Origin: Rhodocyclaceae bacterium
GTDB lineage: Bacteria > Pseudomonadota > Gammaproteobacteria > Burkholderiales > Rhodocyclaceae
NCBI GenBank assembly: GCA_020445785.1
Contig: JAGRFZ010000010.1
Coordinates: forward strand, 1 to 63,920
Length of the DNA: 63,920 bases
Direction of reading: 5' to 3'
The notes under the pieces are model-generated. The model was given only the letters and a program-made list of their open reading frames with translations, had not been told where the DNA came from and ran no database searches. Made by a program: the position numbers and the translations under genes. This document shows, piece by piece, positions 39,468-49,146 of the stretch; position 1 is the stretch's first letter, and every line of letters starts with the position of its first letter.

Positions 39468-40211
39468 ATGGACCGCCTGATCTACACCGCGATGACCGGT
39501 GCCAAGCATACGCTTGGGCAACAGGCCGCGGTTTCCCATAACCTGGCCAATGCCACGACCACCGGTTTCCGGGCCGAGATCCACCGCCTGCGGGCGGTCG
39601 AGGTCGAGAGCGAGGCGCGTCTTCCGACCCGCGCGTTCGTGGTCGATGCCTCCGCCTACAGCGACTTCTCGCAGGGTCCCCTGCAGGAGACCGGCCGTAG
39701 TCTCGATGCAGCGATTCGCGGCCCCGGCTGGTTCGCGGTGCAGATGCCCGATGGCAGCGAGGCCTACACACGCAACGGCAATTTCCAGCTCTCGCCCAAC
39801 GGCGTGCTGGAAACCGCCGCTGGTCTGCCGGTACAGGGTGATGGCGGGCCGATCACGATCCCGCCGGACAATCAAGTGCTGATCGGAGCCGACGGCTCGA
39901 TTTCTACCCTGCCGACGACAGGTGCCCAGAACATCGTCAATGTGGTGGCGCAACTCAAGCTGGTCAATCCACCGGAAGGACAACTCGTGCGCGGCGACGA
40001 TGGACTGTTCCGTCTGCGCGACGGCGGCGCCGCCGCGGCCGATGAGGCCGTGCGGGTGATCGGTGGCCACCTGGAGGGCAGCAACGTCAATGTCGTCGAC
40101 CAGATGGTCAACATGATCTCGCTGGCGCGCCAGTTCGAGATGCAGACGCGCCTGCTCACCACAGCCGAGCAGGACGATCGCACTGCGACCCGTCTGCTGG
40201 CGAGCAGCTGA
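39468..40211 (+). CDS. flgF: Flagellar proximal rod protein FlgF
   Basis: The product is 247 aa. MDRLIYTAMTGAKHTLGQQA and SHNLANATTTGFRAEI at the N-terminus and GSNVNVVDQMVNMISLARQF at the C-terminus identify FlgF. GCGGAGGA precedes the ATG. It is followed by a 134-nt gap before flgG, larger than the other gaps in this run. Confidence 0.95.
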   Translation: MDRLIYTAMTGAKHTLGQQAAVSHNLANATTTGFRAEIHRLRAVEVESEARLPTRAFVVDASAYSDFSQGPLQETGRSLDAAIRGPGWFAVQMPDGSEAYTRNGNFQLSPNGVLETAAGLPVQGDGGPITIPPDNQVLIGADGSISTLPTTGAQNIVNVVAQLKLVNPPEGQLVRGDDGLFRLRDGGAAAADEAVRVIGGHLEGSNVNVVDQMVNMISLARQFEMQTRLLTTAEQDDRTATRLLASS

Positions 40212-40345
40212 GCGCGCTGAGCAACCCGGCAAAGCCTGCCCTGTTTCGCCGATTGGCGACGCTTGGCCGGCCTTAACATGAACCTGTGGTGGCACGCGCG
40301 CCGATTGCGGCGCCGTGCGGCACCGACGACCTGCAGGAGTTCGAC

Positions 40346-41128
40346 ATGATCCGCTCACTCTGGATTGCCCGCACCGGTCTGGATTCGCAGCAGATGCATC
40401 TGGACATCATTTCCAACAACCTCGCCAATGTGTCCACGGCGGGATTCAAGCGCTCGCGGCCGGTGTTCGAGGATCTGATCTACCAGAACCTGCGTCAGGC
40501 CGGCGCGCAGAGCACCCAGCAGACCCAGATCGCGACCGGCCTGCAGATCGGTACCGGGGTTCGGCCGGTGGCGACCGAGCGCATTCACACCCAAGGCAAC
40601 CTCAACCAGACCGGCAACGACTTCGATGTCGCGATCAGCGGCAAGGGATTCTTCCAGATCTCGCTGCCGGACGGCACCACGGCCTATACCCGCGATGGTT
40701 CCTTCCAGCGCGACAACACCGGCCAATTGGTGACCGCCGCCGGTTATCCGCTGGCGGACGCGATCATCATTCCGGAAGACGCGCAGACCGTGACCATCGG
40801 TCGCGACGGAACCGTCAGCATCACCTTGCCGGGAGACGCCACGGCGACCCAGGTCGGCACCATTCAGCTGGCCACCTTCATCAACCCGACCGGCCTGCAA
40901 GCGCTCGGCGAAAACCTCTTCCTGGAAACGGCCTCGAGTGGCACCGCCACCCCGAACACCCCGGGTCTGAACGGTGCCGGCATCCTCAACCAGTCCTTCA
41001 TCGAGACCGCGAACGTCAATGTTGCCGAGGAACTGGTCAATCTGATCCAGACCCAGCGTGCCTACGAGCTCAACTCCCGGGCGATCCAGACTTCGGATCA
41101 GATGCTTGGGCGCCTGACCCAGTTGTAA
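40346..41128 (+). CDS. flgG: Flagellar distal rod protein FlgG
   Basis: The product is 260 aa, the standard length. N-terminal [20 protein letters not shown] and [17 protein letters not shown]-terminal [20 protein letters not shown] with [15 protein letters not shown]. It forms the distal rod. ATG 40346 has CAGGAG upstream; the frame extends 60 nt upstream but those codons are not conserved-looking. Confidence 0.97.
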   Translation: MIRSLWIARTGLDSQQMHLDIISNNLANVSTAGFKRSRPVFEDLIYQNLRQAGAQSTQQTQIATGLQIGTGVRPVATERIHTQGNLNQTGNDFDVAISGKGFFQISLPDGTTAYTRDGSFQRDNTGQLVTAAGYPLADAIIIPEDAQTVTIGRDGTVSITLPGDATATQVGTIQLATFINPTGLQALGENLFLETASSGTATPNTPGLNGAGILNQSFIETANVNVAEELVNLIQTQRAYELNSRAIQTSDQMLGRLTQL

Positions 41129-41133
41129 CTGCC

Positions 41134-41799
41134 ATGGGCCGACTGCTCCTCGTGTTGATCTCGCTGCTGGCCGGCTGTTCGACGCTCGAACCCACCGCCA
41201 GCACTGCCGTTCACCAGCCGATGTCCGTGCGGCCCGTGCCGCGCGCCGAGAACGCGCCGGCCAACGGCGCCATCTTCCATGTCGCCCAGGTGCGACCGCT
41301 GTTCGAGGATCGGCGGGCGCGGCTGCTGGGCGACACGCTGACCATCAATCTGGTCGAAAGCAATACCGCGCAGAAGGCTTCGAACGCCAGCGCCAGCCGT
41401 GAGTCGAGTGTCTCCGGCGGGATCACGTCGGCCGCCAAAGTGCCGTTCGCCGGTCTCGCAGGTCTCGGTGTCGAGGCCGGCACCACCAGTGATTTCACCG
41501 GCCAGGGGGCGGCGGCCGCCAACAACCGATTCAACGGCACGATCACCGTCACGGTCGTCGAGGTCTATCCGAACGGCAACCTGCTGGTCTCCGGTGAGAA
41601 GCAGATCGCGATCAATCAGGGCAACGAATTCATCCGCTTTTCCGGCGTCGTCAATCCCAGCTACATCACCGGCGCCAACACCGTGCAGTCCACCCAGGTG
41701 GCCGATGCGCGCATCGAGTTCAAAGCCAGTGGCTACATCTCCGAGGGTCAGGCCATGGGCTGGCTGCAGCGCTTCTTCGTGGCGCTGATGCCGTTCTAG
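41134..41799 (+). CDS. flgH: Flagellar L-ring lipoprotein FlgH
   Basis: The product is 221 aa. The type II signal peptide ends in the lipobox LLAGC (residues 11-15), so it is anchored in the outer membrane. Conserved L-ring blocks are present: [59 protein letters not shown] and the C-terminal [16 protein letters not shown]. It forms the outer-membrane bushing of the rod. It starts 5 nt after flgG. Confidence 0.96.
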   Translation: MGRLLLVLISLLAGCSTLEPTASTAVHQPMSVRPVPRAENAPANGAIFHVAQVRPLFEDRRARLLGDTLTINLVESNTAQKASNASASRESSVSGGITSAAKVPFAGLAGLGVEAGTTSDFTGQGAAAANNRFNGTITVTVVEVYPNGNLLVSGEKQIAINQGNEFIRFSGVVNPSYITGANTVQSTQVADARIEFKASGYISEGQAMGWLQRFFVALMPF

Positions 41800-41808
41800 G
41801 AGTTGTCG

Positions 41809-42951
41809 ATGGATGTCAGAAGGGAGCTTCTCCACGAGTGCGCAACGCGCCTGCGCGTGCTGCTCACGGCCGTGCTCGTCGGTTTGGTGGCGTTTCCCGG
41901 CGCAGTGCGAGCCGAACGCATCAAGGACCTTGCGTCGGTCGCCGGCGTTCGTGACAACCAGCTGATCGGCTATGGACTCGTGGTCGGCCTGGACGGCAGT
42001 GGCGACCAGACGACGCAGACGCCGTTTACGGTGCAGAGCGTGATCAACATGCTGGGCAACCTCGGTGTGCAGCTGCCGCCAGGGACCAACCTTCAGCTGA
42101 AGAACGTGGCCGCGGTGATGGTGACTGCGGATCTGCCGGCCTTCGCGCGGCCCGGGCAGCCGATCGACATCACCGTTTCATCGCTCGGCAATGCCAAGAG
42201 CCTGCGCGGCGGCACCCTGCTGCTGACTCCCCTGAAAGGGGCGGACGGACAGATCTACGCGCTGGCCCAGGGCAATGTCGTGGTGGGTGGGGCCGGTGCC
42301 GCGGCCGGTGGCGCCTCGGCCGTGATCAATCATCTTTCGGCGGGGCGCATCCCCGCGGGCGCGACCGTCGAGCGTGCCGTGGCGACTGCGCTGGGGCAGG
42401 GGGAATTCGTTCATCTGGAGCTCAACGAGACCGATTTCGGCACCGCCCGCAAGGTCGTCGATGCGGTCAACGCCGCCACCACGCCGGGTACCGCTGCTGC
42501 GCTCGATGCCCGCACGATCCGAGTTCGCGCGCCGCTCGACTCGACCGCGCGGGTGGCCTTTATCGGCATGCTGGAAGGCTTGCCGGTGACACCCGAACAA
42601 CAGAGCGCCAAGGTCGTGGTCAATTCCCGCACCGGCTCGGTGGTGATGAACCAGGCGGTCACACTGCAGCGCTGTGCGGTCGCTCACGGAAACCTGTCGG
42701 TGACGGTGGGCACCGACACCGAAGTCAGCCAGCCGCCGCCCCTGTCGGGCGGCCGTACGGTGGTCACCCAGACCGCCGGCGTGGCGATCGAGCAAAGCCC
42801 GGGCAGTCTCATCAACGTACCCGACGGCGCCAATCTTGCCGAAGTCGTGAAGGCGCTCAATGCGGTCGGGGCGAATCCGCTCGATCTGGTCAGCATCCTG
42901 CAGGCGATGAAGGCGGTCGGCGCCCTGCGGGCCGAATTGGAGGTGATCTGA
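41809..42951 (+). CDS. flgI: Flagellar P-ring protein FlgI
   Basis: The product is 380 aa. A long signal peptide (about residues 1-36, [18 protein letters not shown]) is followed by [20 protein letters not shown] and [19 protein letters not shown], the FlgI signature. The C-terminus carries [23 protein letters not shown] 41809 has AGGAG exactly 6 nt upstream and is preferred to TTG 41803. It forms the P-ring in the peptidoglycan layer and depends on FlgA. Confidence 0.96.
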   Translation: MDVRRELLHECATRLRVLLTAVLVGLVAFPGAVRAERIKDLASVAGVRDNQLIGYGLVVGLDGSGDQTTQTPFTVQSVINMLGNLGVQLPPGTNLQLKNVAAVMVTADLPAFARPGQPIDITVSSLGNAKSLRGGTLLLTPLKGADGQIYALAQGNVVVGGAGAAAGGASAVINHLSAGRIPAGATVERAVATALGQGEFVHLELNETDFGTARKVVDAVNAATTPGTAAALDARTIRVRAPLDSTARVAFIGMLEGLPVTPEQQSAKVVVNSRTGSVVMNQAVTLQRCAVAHGNLSVTVGTDTEVSQPPPLSGGRTVVTQTAGVAIEQSPGSLINVPDGANLAEVVKALNAVGANPLDLVSILQAMKAVGALRAELEVI

Positions 42952-42954
42952 ACG

Positions 42955-43902
42955 ATGGATGCCACTGACGCCGTCAATGCCATCGATCCGCGCAGCTTCA
43001 ACGAGTTGAAGCGGCTGGGGCGCGAGGGCAATTCCTCGGAGGCGATCCGCGCGGCGGCTCGTCAGTTCGAAGCCTTGTTCCTGCAGATGGTGCTCAAGGC
43101 GATGCGCGACGCGACGCCCAAGGACGGTATTTTCGAGAGCGATCAGTCCCGCCTCTACCAATCCCTACTCGATCAACAATTGGCGATGCAATTGGCCAAC
43201 GGCGGCGGTACCGGCTTCGGCGACGTGATTGCGCGCCAACTGGGCGCGGAGCCGGTGGCGCGGAGCCGGCCCGCGCAAGCCCCAACCAACCTGGCGGGCT
43301 TCGAGCAAGTGGCGGCGATGGCCGCTCGGCAGGCGGCAAAAGATGCCGCGGCGACCGGCACAGACGGTGCCGAATTGCCGGTCGACGAGGTCTTTGCGGT
43401 GACCGGGGCGTCGAGCGCGAGCGTGCCCGATGGTGCGCGTGCCTTCGTGGACCGGGTCTGGCCCCACGCCATGGCGGCGAGTCGTGCCACTGGAGTCCCC
43501 GCCCATTTCATGGTGGCGCAAGCGGCGCTGGAGACCGGCTGGGGGCGCCACGAACTGAAGCTGGCGGACGGTTCGCCGTCGTACAACCCCTTCAACATCA
43601 AGGCCGGGCGGGACTGGCGTGGCGCCACAGTCGCGATGGACGCGCTGGAATACAGTGATGGCAAGGCGTATCGGGAGCCCTCGCGTTTTCGTGCCTACGC
43701 CGGCTATGCCGAGGCCTTCGAAGACTACGCCCGCCTGCTGAGCGGCAATCCGCGCTACGCCGGCGTGCTCGGTCAACACGATGCGGCGGAATTTGCGCGA
43801 GGTCTGCAGCAGGCGGGCTACGCGACCGATCCGATGTACGCGGACAAGCTGACACGGATCATCACTGGCAATACCCTGCGTACGGCGTTGCGTGGGGACT
43901 GA
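42955..43902 (+). CDS. flgJ: Bifunctional rod cap / peptidoglycan hydrolase FlgJ
   Basis: The product is 315 aa with two domains. Residues 1-100 are the rod-binding part (AAARQFEALFLQMVLKAMRD, then DQSRLYQSLLDQQLAMQLA). Residues of about 155-315 are a glucosaminidase domain with catalytic Glu in AQAALETGWGRHEL and the later YNPFNIKAGRDW. It cuts a hole in the murein for the rod. It begins 3 nt after flgI. The two-domain form is the beta/gammaproteobacterial type. Confidence 0.96.
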   Translation: MDATDAVNAIDPRSFNELKRLGREGNSSEAIRAAARQFEALFLQMVLKAMRDATPKDGIFESDQSRLYQSLLDQQLAMQLANGGGTGFGDVIARQLGAEPVARSRPAQAPTNLAGFEQVAAMAARQAAKDAAATGTDGAELPVDEVFAVTGASSASVPDGARAFVDRVWPHAMAASRATGVPAHFMVAQAALETGWGRHELKLADGSPSYNPFNIKAGRDWRGATVAMDALEYSDGKAYREPSRFRAYAGYAEAFEDYARLLSGNPRYAGVLGQHDAAEFARGLQQAGYATDPMYADKLTRIITGNTLRTALRGD

Positions 43903-43923
43903 TCTCACGCCGCGAAACAGAGT

Positions 43924-43939
43924 TGGCAAAGGTTTTGCA
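43924..43939 (+). promoter_or_regulatory. Sigma-54 promoter of flgK-flgL
   Basis: TGGCAAAGGTTTTGCA has GG and GC 10 nt apart and a perfect TTTGCA -12 box. It lies 38 nt before the flgK ATG, between flgJ and flgK, so the junction-protein genes have their own promoter. Confidence 0.85.
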
Positions 43940-43977
43940 TAGGGGTGACGTAACTACACCTGTCGCAAGAGAACGCC

Positions 43978-45990
43978 ATGGCCAGTCTGCTCAACATCGG
44001 AATCACCGGACTCAACGCCGCCCAGGCCGGGCTGGTGACGACCGGCCACAACATCTCGAATGCCGGCACCGACGGTTACAGCCGCCAGAGCATCGTTCAG
44101 AGCACCCAGGATCCGGTGTTCTCGGGTGGCGGCTTCTTCGGTACCGGCACCCGCGTCGATACCGTCAAGCGCGCCTACAGCCAATACCTCGAGAACCAGG
44201 TGCTGGGTGCGGACACCCGGCGTGCGGAGCTCGAAACCTATGCGGCGCAGATCGGCGAGCTGGACAACCTATTGGCGGATCCGGCGGTAAGCTTGTCCGG
44301 CGCGCTCGACGAATTCTTCAAAGGTGTCCAGGACGTCGCCGCAAACCCTTCGAACGTTCCTGCCCGCCAATCGCTGCTGTCGTCGGCGGAGGCGATGATC
44401 TCGCGATTCCAGGCGATCAACGGTCGCATCGATCAGGTACGGGAAAGCAACGAAGACGTGATCGCCGGTTCGGTCGACCAGATCAACGCCTTGGCCGAGG
44501 AGATCGCCGCCCTCAACGCCCACATCTCCGCGGCCCAGGTCGGTGGCCCCAGCCTTCCGGCCAACGATCTGCTGGATCAGCGTAACGACTTGCTGCGACA
44601 GCTCAACCGCTTCGTACGGGTCAGCGCGGTCGAGGAGTCGAACGGATCCGTGTCGGTGTTCGTCGGTTCCGGCCAGGCCCTCGTGATCGGTGGCGAAGCC
44701 GCAACCTTCACGGCCTTTGCATCGCCGGACGATCCGGCACGGCTGGCGATCGGCATGACGACGCCGTCCGGCGGCCGCATCGTGTTCCCCGAGGGCTTGC
44801 TCGGTGGTGGCCAGCTCGGCGGTGCGCTGGCATTTCGACGGGAGGCGCTCGATCCCGCGCAGAATCAGTTGGGCTTGATCGCGGCAGGCCTCGGCGTCGC
44901 CTTCAATGAGCAGCATCGCCTCGGCATCGATCTCGACGGAGCCTTCGGCGGCGATTTCTTCACGAATCTGGTTCCGACCGTCAAGGGCATCGACGGTGCC
45001 ACCAGTGACGTGACCGTGGGCTTCGATCCGGCCGGCGCCGGCAATCTGACGGCCGACGAATACCTGCTTACCGTGAATTCGGCTGCCGCCGGCGGCTATG
45101 TCCTTACTCGTCGGTCCGACGGGCAGGCCGTCAATGCGGCCGACGTAGGCCTCACGGTGACGCTCGGAGCGGCCGCGTCGTTGACCGACGGCGACGAATT
45201 CCTGTTGCAGCCCACCCGCAACGTCGCGCGGGACCTGACCCTGGCGATTCGCGATACGCGGCTGGTGGCGGCAGCGGATGCGGTGGTCGGCAACACCACC
45301 CTGGCCAACGCCGGCACCGCCGTGATGTCCGAGGTCCGCACCACGAGAATCGGCGGCATGGATGGCGTGCCGGTGGACAACAAGCCGGATTTCAACACGG
45401 TTTCCCTCAGCTTCGATGCGGCCGGCAACGCACTCGTGCCTTCCGGCGCGGGGCTGTCGTTCACGCCCGCCAGCCTGGCCTACGACCCGGCCACCGACTC
45501 GGCGGGCAAGGCCTTCACGCTGACCGTCGACGACGGTAGTGCCACCTTCGACGTCGAGTTCCGAATCGGCGGCGTACCTGCCGACGGCGACACGTTTTCG
45601 CTGTCACCGAACCAGGGCGGCGGCGACATCGGCGTTTCCGACAACCGCAACATGGTTGCGCTGGGCGCACTGCAATTCAACAAGGCGATGCTGGTGCGCC
45701 GCGATGCAGGCGGTGTGCCGGTGCCCGGTACCGCCACGGCGACCTTCCAGTCCGTGTATTCGCAGCTGGTCAGCGACGTCGGCAGCAAGGCACGCGAAGT
45801 TCAGGTCGGTGAGCAGGCGCAGCAGAAGCTGCTGGATCAGGCGAGCGCATCGCGCGAGGCCTTGTCCGGAGTAAACCTCGACGAGGAAGCCGCCAACCTG
45901 GTGCGCTACCAGCAGGCCTACCAGGCGTCGGCCCGGGTGATGCAGATTGCCGGCCGGCTGTTCGACGAAATCCTGTCGATTGCGCAGTGA
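43978..45990 (+). CDS. flgK: Flagellar hook-filament junction protein FlgK (HAP1)
   Basis: The product is 670 aa. N-terminal MASLLNIGITGLNAAQAGLV and TTGHNISNAGTDGYSRQ, and C-terminal SGVNLDEEAANLVRYQQAYQ with ASARVMQIAGRLFDEIL, are diagnostic. The long middle region is the variable HAP1 part. FlgN, encoded at 34737-35216, is its chaperone. It is the first gene after the sigma-54 site and is followed by flgL. Confidence 0.97.
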   Translation: MASLLNIGITGLNAAQAGLVTTGHNISNAGTDGYSRQSIVQSTQDPVFSGGGFFGTGTRVDTVKRAYSQYLENQVLGADTRRAELETYAAQIGELDNLLADPAVSLSGALDEFFKGVQDVAANPSNVPARQSLLSSAEAMISRFQAINGRIDQVRESNEDVIAGSVDQINALAEEIAALNAHISAAQVGGPSLPANDLLDQRNDLLRQLNRFVRVSAVEESNGSVSVFVGSGQALVIGGEAATFTAFASPDDPARLAIGMTTPSGGRIVFPEGLLGGGQLGGALAFRREALDPAQNQLGLIAAGLGVAFNEQHRLGIDLDGAFGGDFFTNLVPTVKGIDGATSDVTVGFDPAGAGNLTADEYLLTVNSAAAGGYVLTRRSDGQAVNAADVGLTVTLGAAASLTDGDEFLLQPTRNVARDLTLAIRDTRLVAAADAVVGNTTLANAGTAVMSEVRTTRIGGMDGVPVDNKPDFNTVSLSFDAAGNALVPSGAGLSFTPASLAYDPATDSAGKAFTLTVDDGSATFDVEFRIGGVPADGDTFSLSPNQGGGDIGVSDNRNMVALGALQFNKAMLVRRDAGGVPVPGTATATFQSVYSQLVSDVGSKAREVQVGEQAQQKLLDQASASREALSGVNLDEEAANLVRYQQAYQASARVMQIAGRLFDEILSIAQ

Positions 45991-46007
45991 TGCAGGAGTA
46001 GCAGATC

Positions 46008-46916
46008 ATGAGAGTGAGCACGGCACTGATCCACGACACCGCCGTCGGCAGCATCCAGGATCAGCAGAGCAAGCTGCTGACGCTGCAGCAACAGGTCGCC
46101 ACCGGGCGACGTGCGGTCAAGCCCTCGGACGATCCCATCGCCACCGCCCGCGCGCTCGAAGTCGCCCAGTCGAAGAGCGTCAATAATCAGTTCCAGCTCA
46201 ATCAGGGCTATGCGCGGGAGGCGCTGGGCCTGGTCGAAAACAAGCTCGAAGGGGTCAAGGACATCCTGAGCTATGTCCGGGATCAGGTCGTGTCGGCCGG
46301 CAACGGTTCGTTCAGTCAATCCGAGCGGGATGCGGTGGCGATCGACTTGCGCGCTCGCTTCGACGCGCTGCTGTCGCTGGCGAACAGTCAGGACGGCAAG
46401 GGTGAGTTCGTGTTCTCGGGCTTCAAGGGCGATACCCAGCCATTTGCCGGTGGGCTCGTGGGCGTGACGTATCAGGGAGATCAGGGCGAGCGAACCCTTC
46501 AGGTGTCCACCTCGCGCGTCCTGCCGGTGTCCAACAGCGGTGACGAAGTCTTCATGAAAGTGCCCGGATCCACCGACAGTCTGTTTGGCGTGATTTCAAG
46601 TTTCATCACGGATCTCGAGGACCCGAATGCATCGATGCCGGCGGCGGTCAGCACCGCGCTTACGGACCTCGATGCCTCGTTCGACAACATCCTGCGGGTG
46701 CAGGCCTCGGTCGGTTCGCGCTTCAACGAGGTCGAGGCGCTGGAAAACGTATCCGGCGATCTCGACCTGCAGTACGCGCAGACCATTTCGCGTCTGCAGG
46801 ATGTCGATTACGCCGAAGCGATCAGCGATCTGACCCTGGAACAGACATTTCTGCAGGCGGCCCAGCAATCGTTCCTGCGGGTGGCCAATCTGTCGCTGTT
46901 CAATTTCCTGAACTGA
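46008..46916 (+). CDS. flgL: Flagellar hook-filament junction protein FlgL (HAP3)
   Basis: The product is 302 aa and flagellin-like. N-terminal MRVSTALIHDTAVGSIQDQQ and LQQQVATGRRAVKPSDDPIA, C-terminal VDYAEAISDLTLEQTFLQAA and FLRVANLSLFNFL. It sits between FlgK and the filament. AGGAG lies upstream of the ATG. The stop TGA shares one base with the next ATG. Confidence 0.96.
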   Translation: MRVSTALIHDTAVGSIQDQQSKLLTLQQQVATGRRAVKPSDDPIATARALEVAQSKSVNNQFQLNQGYAREALGLVENKLEGVKDILSYVRDQVVSAGNGSFSQSERDAVAIDLRARFDALLSLANSQDGKGEFVFSGFKGDTQPFAGGLVGVTYQGDQGERTLQVSTSRVLPVSNSGDEVFMKVPGSTDSLFGVISSFITDLEDPNASMPAAVSTALTDLDASFDNILRVQASVGSRFNEVEALENVSGDLDLQYAQTISRLQDVDYAEAISDLTLEQTFLQAAQQSFLRVANLSLFNFLN

Positions 46917-47299
46917 TGAAGGTCTGGCTCTGCCTCCTCGCGGCACTGCCGCTCACCGCCACCGCCGCCGACGTCGAGGTCGAAGACCCAGTCGAAGCCC
47001 GGCAGCAGGCGGACCATGACGAAACACTGGCGACAGGTGCCTGGTCCCTTGCGCATGAGGATCTCGGCGGTGGCCACCACCGCCTGAGATTGACGTTGGA
47101 GCGGCTACACACCGGAGACGACGGTGGCGCCCGCCTGCTGGTTCGCCGCTGGGCCGAGCGGCGCCTTCGCGCGGGGGGGCTCGCTGCCTACGAACTCATC
47201 CGCTACGAAGAGGGTGTGCGCTCGGGCTGGTTCGTCGGCCGGCGCTACGTCGAGGCCGAGTTGCGCCTCGTCCGCTCGGTCAGCTTCGGCGAATTCTGA
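46916..47299 (+). CDS. Hypothetical secreted protein coupled to flgL
   Basis: The product is 127 aa. A signal peptide (MKVWLCLLAALPLTATAAD) precedes a domain of about 105 residues without cysteines, rich in Arg, Glu and Gly, with alternating hydrophobic residues that suggest beta strands (HHRLRLTLERL, GGARLLVRRW, RRYVEAELRLVRSV). I do not recognise a family. Its ATG overlaps the flgL stop by one base, so it is translationally coupled and probably made with the hook-junction proteins. It converges with fliR 16 nt later. Confidence 0.7.
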   Translation: MKVWLCLLAALPLTATAADVEVEDPVEARQQADHDETLATGAWSLAHEDLGGGHHRLRLTLERLHTGDDGGARLLVRRWAERRLRAGGLAAYELIRYEEGVRSGWFVGRRYVEAELRLVRSVSFGEF

Positions 47300-47315
47300 C
47301 GGACCGGCTTTCGGC

Positions 47316-48098
47316 TTAGTGCAGCGACTGCAACAGGCGGCCGACCGCCTCGAAGCCGCGGTCGAAGAAGTGCCGCATGGCGGGGGCGAAAGCTTCCATC
47401 GACAGCATCAGAACGAGGAATCCCGTGCCGAGCGTGACCGGGAAGCCGATCGCGAACAGATTGAGCTGCGGCGCAGCGCGCGTGAGCACCCCCATGGCGA
47501 TGTTCACCACCAGCAAGGTCGCCATGATCGGCATCGCCAGCAGCAGCCCTGCCGCGAAGAGCGTGCTGCCGAAGTGCACGGCCGACATCCAGCCGCCGCC
47601 ATGGAGGGGTGTGGTGCTGACGGGAAGCCACTCGAAGCTGCGTATCACCACATCCACCAGCAGCAGGTGACCGTTCAAGGCGAGGAACAACAGGCTGGTG
47701 ACGAGCCCCATGAATTCTGCGACCACCGCAGTCCGGCCGCCGGAGTCCGGGTCGAAAAAGGCGGCGAACGACAGCCCCATCTGGAGCCCGACCAGTTCGC
47801 CGGCCACGTCGACCGCGGCAAACACGATGCGCATCACGATTGCGATACCGACCCCGATCAGGAACTGCTGCGCCATGATCGCCAGACCCAGGCCGGACGC
47901 CGGCGCCACCGCCGGCATGGGTGGCAGGGACGGCAGGATCGCAATCGAGATGCCGAGCCCGATCGCCACGCGCACTCGGATCGAAACCCCGCGGTTGCCG
48001 AACAACGGGGCGGAACTGATCATGCCCAGAATCCGCACCAGCGGAAACATCAGCGCCGCAAGCCAGGCGTCGAGCTGCGCGTCGGTGACCGTCAGCAT
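47316..48098 (-). CDS. fliR: Flagellar export gate protein FliR
   Basis: The product is 260 aa with six or more hydrophobic segments. Recognised by LVRILGMISSAPLFGNRGVS, GEIVGLQ-like ELVGLQMGLSFAAFFDPDSG and FPVTLGTGFLVLMLSM. It is part of the FliPQR export gate. Last gene of fliOPQR; flhB, which often follows, is not here because the flgL unit converges at this point. Confidence 0.95.
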   Translation of the reverse strand: MLTVTDAQLDAWLAALMFPLVRILGMISSAPLFGNRGVSIRVRVAIGLGISIAILPSLPPMPAVAPASGLGLAIMAQQFLIGVGIAIVMRIVFAAVDVAGELVGLQMGLSFAAFFDPDSGGRTAVVAEFMGLVTSLLFLALNGHLLLVDVVIRSFEWLPVSTTPLHGGGWMSAVHFGSTLFAAGLLLAMPIMATLLVVNIAMGVLTRAAPQLNLFAIGFPVTLGTGFLVLMLSMEAFAPAMRHFFDRGFEAVGRLLQSLH

Positions 48099-48116
48099 GC
48101 CGCGCCGGCCGGAGCG

Positions 48117-48386
48117 CTAGCCGATCATGCCGGGAATCGAGCCGTAGAGCCGCCGGATGAAGTCGGTGATGTGGGTGATCATCCACGGCCCCATCGCCAC
48201 CAGAGTGACGAAGATCGCGACCAGCTTCGGCACGAAGGTCAGGGTCATCTCGTTGATCTGGGTAGCGGCCTGAAAAATGCTCACCAGCAGCCCGGTTGCC
48301 AGCGCCGCGAGGAACAACGGCGCGGAGACCAGCAGGGTCAGTTCGACCGCCTGGCGGCCGAGATCGATGACGGTGGTCGGGGTCAT
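48117..48386 (-). CDS. fliQ: Flagellar export gate protein FliQ
   Basis: The product is 89 aa with two TM helices (ELTLLVSAPLFLAALATGLL and LVAIFVTLVAMGPWMI). The loop FQAATQINEMTLTFVPK is the family signature. It is a gate subunit packed around FliP-FliR. GAGGAG is placed before the ATG. It begins 16 nt after fliP. Confidence 0.96.
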   Translation of the reverse strand: MTPTTVIDLGRQAVELTLLVSAPLFLAALATGLLVSIFQAATQINEMTLTFVPKLVAIFVTLVAMGPWMITHITDFIRRLYGSIPGMIG

Positions 48387-48402
48387 GGGGACTTCTCCTC
48401 GT

Positions 48403-49146
48403 TCAGCCGAAGCTTCTCACCAGCGAGCCGATCAGCAGGGTCCAGCCGTCCACCAGCACGAACAACATGATCTTGAACGGCAGCGATACGATTACCGGAC
48501 TCATCATCATCATGCCCATCGACATCAGTACCGAGGCGACCACCATGTCGATGATCAGGAACGGCAGGAAGACGATGAAGCCGATCTGGAAGGCGGTCTT
48601 CAATTCGGACGTGACGAAGGCCGGAATGATCACTCTCAGCGGCAGGTCTTCGGCCTTTTCCACAGGTTTGGCGCGCGACAAGGTGGCGAAGAGTTCGAGG
48701 TCGGGCTCCCGAACCTGATCGAGCATGAAGGCCTTCACCGGTGTGCTGGCCCGGCTCAGCGCCTCTTCGAGCCCGATCGTATTCTCCGACAAGGGCAGGA
48801 AGGCGTTGGTATAGACGCGTTCGGCCACAGGCGACATCACGAAGAAGGTCAGGAACAGGCTGAGCCCGAGCAGGACCTGGTTGGGGGGCGATGTCTGGGT
48901 GCCCATGGCCTGGCGCAGCAGCGAGAAGACGATGATGATGCGGGTAAAGCTCGTCATCATCAGCACTGCCGCCGGAATGAACGACAGCAGGGTCAACAGG
49001 ACCAGGGTCTGGATCGTCAGGCTGTAGCTGGTGCCGCCTTCGGCCGTCGGCGCACTGGTGACTGCCGGCAGCGACTGGGCGAACGCATCGGCGGCAGGCA
49101 GGGTGGCCAGTACACCCAGCAGGAGCAGCCAGCGGGCGCGCGTCAC
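48403..49146 (-). CDS. fliP: Flagellar export gate protein FliP
   Basis: The product is 247 aa. A cleavable signal peptide (LLLLGVLATLPAADAFA) is followed by QTLVLLTLLSFIPAAVLMMT, FTRIIIVFSLLRQAMGTQTS, and near the C-terminus MMMMSPVIVSLPFKIMLFV, all diagnostic. It forms the core of the FliPQR gate. Start codon GTG 49146 overlaps the fliO stop as GTGA. Confidence 0.97.
   Translation of the reverse strand: MTRARWLLLLGVLATLPAADAFAQSLPAVTSAPTAEGGTSYSLTIQTLVLLTLLSFIPAAVLMMTSFTRIIIVFSLLRQAMGTQTSPPNQVLLGLSLFLTFFVMSPVAERVYTNAFLPLSENTIGLEEALSRASTPVKAFMLDQVREPDLELFATLSRAKPVEKAEDLPLRVIIPAFVTSELKTAFQIGFIVFLPFLIIDMVVASVLMSMGMMMMSPVIVSLPFKIMLFVLVDGWTLLIGSLVRSFG

Noticed and set aside
40288-40312. TGGCACG followed by TTGCGG before flgG as a sigma-54 promoter
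   Set aside because: The two boxes are 4 nt too far apart.
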